Positions 12,604 through 13,860 of a stretch of DNA of 13,860 bases are shown here, piece after piece (position 1 is the first letter of the stretch; each line of letters starts with the position of its first letter). The notes below the pieces were generated by a model. That model did no database searches and was not told the DNA's origin. It saw only the letters and a list, made by a program, of their open reading frames with translations. This DNA is from JAWXBR01 sp034440235. GTDB lineage: Bacteria; Bacteroidota; Ignavibacteria; Kapaibacteriales; Kapaibacteriaceae. Both the position numbers and the translations under genes were made by a program. The stretch covers positions 1 through 13,860 of the forward strand of contig JAWXBR010000047.1 of the NCBI GenBank assembly GCA_034440235.1. Reading direction: 5' to 3'.

Positions 12604-13860
12604 GCATGCACCAAATCTGCTTATCCATGAACAATCGCCGTACCTACTACAGCACGCGTACAATCCCGTCGCATGGGAGCCTTGGTCAGACGTTGCATTC
12701 GCCCGCGCAGCAGCAGAGGACAAACCTGTATTTGTAAGCATTGGTTATGCGGCATGCCACTGGTGTCACGTTATGGAGCGCGAGTCGTTCGAAAATGCTG
12801 AAGTCGCAAAATTCCTCAACATAAACTTTGTTAGCATAAAGGTCGACCGCGAGGAACGTCCAGATGTCGACGCTCTGTGCATGGACGTCTGTCAGACGAT
12901 GACTGGGCACGGCGGATGGCCACTGACGATTTTCATGGATGCCGAGCGACGTCCGTTCATGGCCGGTACCTACTTCCCACGCGAGACCACGCAAGGACGA
13001 CTCGGCTTCCTAGACTTGCTGCGTCGCATCCACGATGTATGGACAACTGACCGCGATCGCGCAACGACAGCTTCGACAGAAATCATGAAGTCGCTGCAGG
13101 AAAGTGCAACCATAGACTTCTCCGACGAGATTGATGCAAGCGTGTTCGACGTGGCACTCGATCATCATGAACGTATGTTCGACACGGTCAATGGTGGCTT
13201 TAGTACACGTCCGAAGTTCCCAAGTCCGCACCACCTGCTCCTCCTCATGCGCATCGCTAACGATCGCAGGATAAAGCACCTTCAAGGTGAGACGGTTCAA
13301 GGTGAGCCGGTTCAAGGTGAGACGGTTCAAGGTGAATCCTCTCATGACGACATACTAACAATGGTTACAAAAACGCTCGACGCGATGCGAGCGGGCGGTA
13401 TATATGACCATGTTGGTTTTGGATTCCATCGGTATAGCACCGACAGCGAGTGGCTTGTGCCTCACTTCGAAAAGATGTTGTATGACCAGGCGATGATGAT
13501 GCTGGCGTATGCAGAGGCATATCAGATTACGCGCGACGAGACATACAAACAGGTGGTACTCGAAATTGCGGAGTTTTTGCGTCGCGACATGACGTCTTCC
13601 GACGGTGCCTTTGTAAGTGCGCACGATGCAGACAGCGAAGGAGAAGAGGGCAAGTTTTACGTGTGGTCCTTCGAGGAACTCGAGCCCCTTGCCGACTTAC
13701 GAGCGCTATCGTCTTCAGTAGAGCAACAGAACCTATCGTCTTCAGTAGAGCAACAGAACCAATCGTCTTCAGTAGAGCAACAGAACCTATCGTCTTCAGT
13801 AGAGCAACAGAACCTATCGTCTTCAGTAGAGCAACAGAACCTATCGTCTTCAGTAGAGCA
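12593..13860 (+). CDS. Thioredoxin-domain protein of the YyaL/SPATA20 (DUF255) family, 3' end missing
   Basis: This frame is open from the ATG at 12593 to the window edge: 422 codons of a family usually near 680 residues. The N-terminal DUF255 thioredoxin-like domain (about 6-165) starts with PNLLIHEQSPYLLQHAYNPVAW-type residues and carries the CHWC motif (Cys55, Cys58) in AACHWCHVMERESF, then KVDREERPD and GGWPLTIFMD. The second domain is an alpha/alpha-barrel with GGIYDHVGFGFHRY, LVPHFEKMLYDQA and AHDADSEGEEGKFYVW. The family's reaction is unproven, though relatives are annotated as thioredoxin-like or cellobiose-epimerase-like. Two in-frame repeat arrays interrupt the chain: QGETV-type units from residue 231 and LSSSVEQQN units from residue 372 to the edge, both at loop positions. 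The start overlaps the preceding gene by 11 bp. Confidence 0.92.
   Translation, partial: MLVEHAPNLLIHEQSPYLLQHAYNPVAWEPWSDVAFARAAAEDKPVFVSIGYAACHWCHVMERESFENAEVAKFLNINFVSIKVDREERPDVDALCMDVCQTMTGHGGWPLTIFMDAERRPFMAGTYFPRETTQGRLGFLDLLRRIHDVWTTDRDRATTASTEIMKSLQESATIDFSDEIDASVFDVALDHHERMFDTVNGGFSTRPKFPSPHHLLLLMRIANDRRIKHLQGETVQGEPVQGETVQGESSHDDILTMVTKTLDAMRAGGIYDHVGFGFHRYSTDSEWLVPHFEKMLYDQAMMMLAYAEAYQITRDETYKQVVLEIAEFLRRDMTSSDGAFVSAHDADSEGEEGKFYVWSFEELEPLADLRALSSSVEQQNLSSSVEQQNQSSSVEQQNLSSSVEQQNLSSSVEQQNLSSSVE
13283..13335. repeat. 15-bp in-frame tandem repeat in the YyaL-like gene
   Basis: Three 15-bp units of the form caaggtgagacggtt (13283-13297, 13298-13312 with one change, 13313-13327) and an 8-nt partial copy encode QGETV, QGEPV, QGETV and QGE. 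They lie between two helices of the barrel domain. Confidence 0.93.
13706..13860. repeat. 27-bp in-frame tandem repeat running off the window
   Basis: Five complete 27-bp units and 20 bases of a sixth (13706, 13733, 13760, 13787, 13814 and 13841 onward) encode LSSSVEQQN. They are identical except that the third unit has one changed base (Leu to Gln). The near identity points to recent expansion. The array continues beyond the window, so its length is unknown. Confidence 0.96.

Noticed and set aside
13706..13860. CRISPR-like repeated units
   Set aside because: The units are directly adjacent with no spacers, are in frame, and lie inside a coding region. This is a minisatellite.

Overview
The window looks like chromosomal DNA of a Bacteroidota/Chlorobiota-type bacterium, plausibly near the Ignavibacteria/Kapabacteria branch. 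Support for this: a type IX secretion (T9SS) C-terminal sorting domain at the left edge, two TAnnTTTG-type (-7) promoter elements, a DUF5117/DUF4953-type zinc metalloprotease lipoprotein, DUF2851 and DUF5684 proteins, and an SDR-type L-threonine dehydrogenase. Base composition is close to 50% GC. There are no rRNA, tRNA, insertion-sequence, phage or CRISPR signals. The species-level placement is inference.

Layout. 1-413: the end of a T9SS-secreted protein, apparently broken by a frameshift, and a strong terminator. 483-5414, minus strand: a tight five-gene cluster, in transcription order DoxX-like protein, HMT/MTHFR fusion, RDD membrane protein, tryptophan 2,3-dioxygenase, ComF-like phosphoribosyltransferase, joined by a 4-nt ATGA overlap, a 26-nt overlap, a 53-nt gap and a 4-nt gap. 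5457-6562, plus strand: two related DUF5684 membrane proteins, each followed by a hairpin terminator. 6603-9391, minus strand: a zinc metalloprotease lipoprotein with a small membrane protein coupled to its end. 9493-13860, plus strand: pyrF, a DUF2851 protein, an SDR L-threonine dehydrogenase-like enzyme and a YyaL/SPATA20-type thioredoxin-domain protein that overlaps it and runs off the right edge.

The genes are mostly housekeeping: pyrimidine synthesis, one-carbon metabolism, tryptophan and threonine breakdown, and envelope proteins. Three things stand out. First, short tandem repeats of 12 to 27 bp sit inside or at the ends of several unrelated genes. They are in frame in comF, the metalloprotease signal peptide and the YyaL-like gene (twice), they duplicate the stop codon of the DUF2851 gene, and one lies downstream of pyrF. 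This suggests ongoing minisatellite expansion in this genome. Second, the homocysteine methyltransferase half of the HMT/MTHFR fusion has lost all three zinc-ligand cysteines while the MTHFR half looks intact. Third, the octamer AAGGGGCT (either strand) occurs eight times, far above chance. No complete new multi-gene system is evident.
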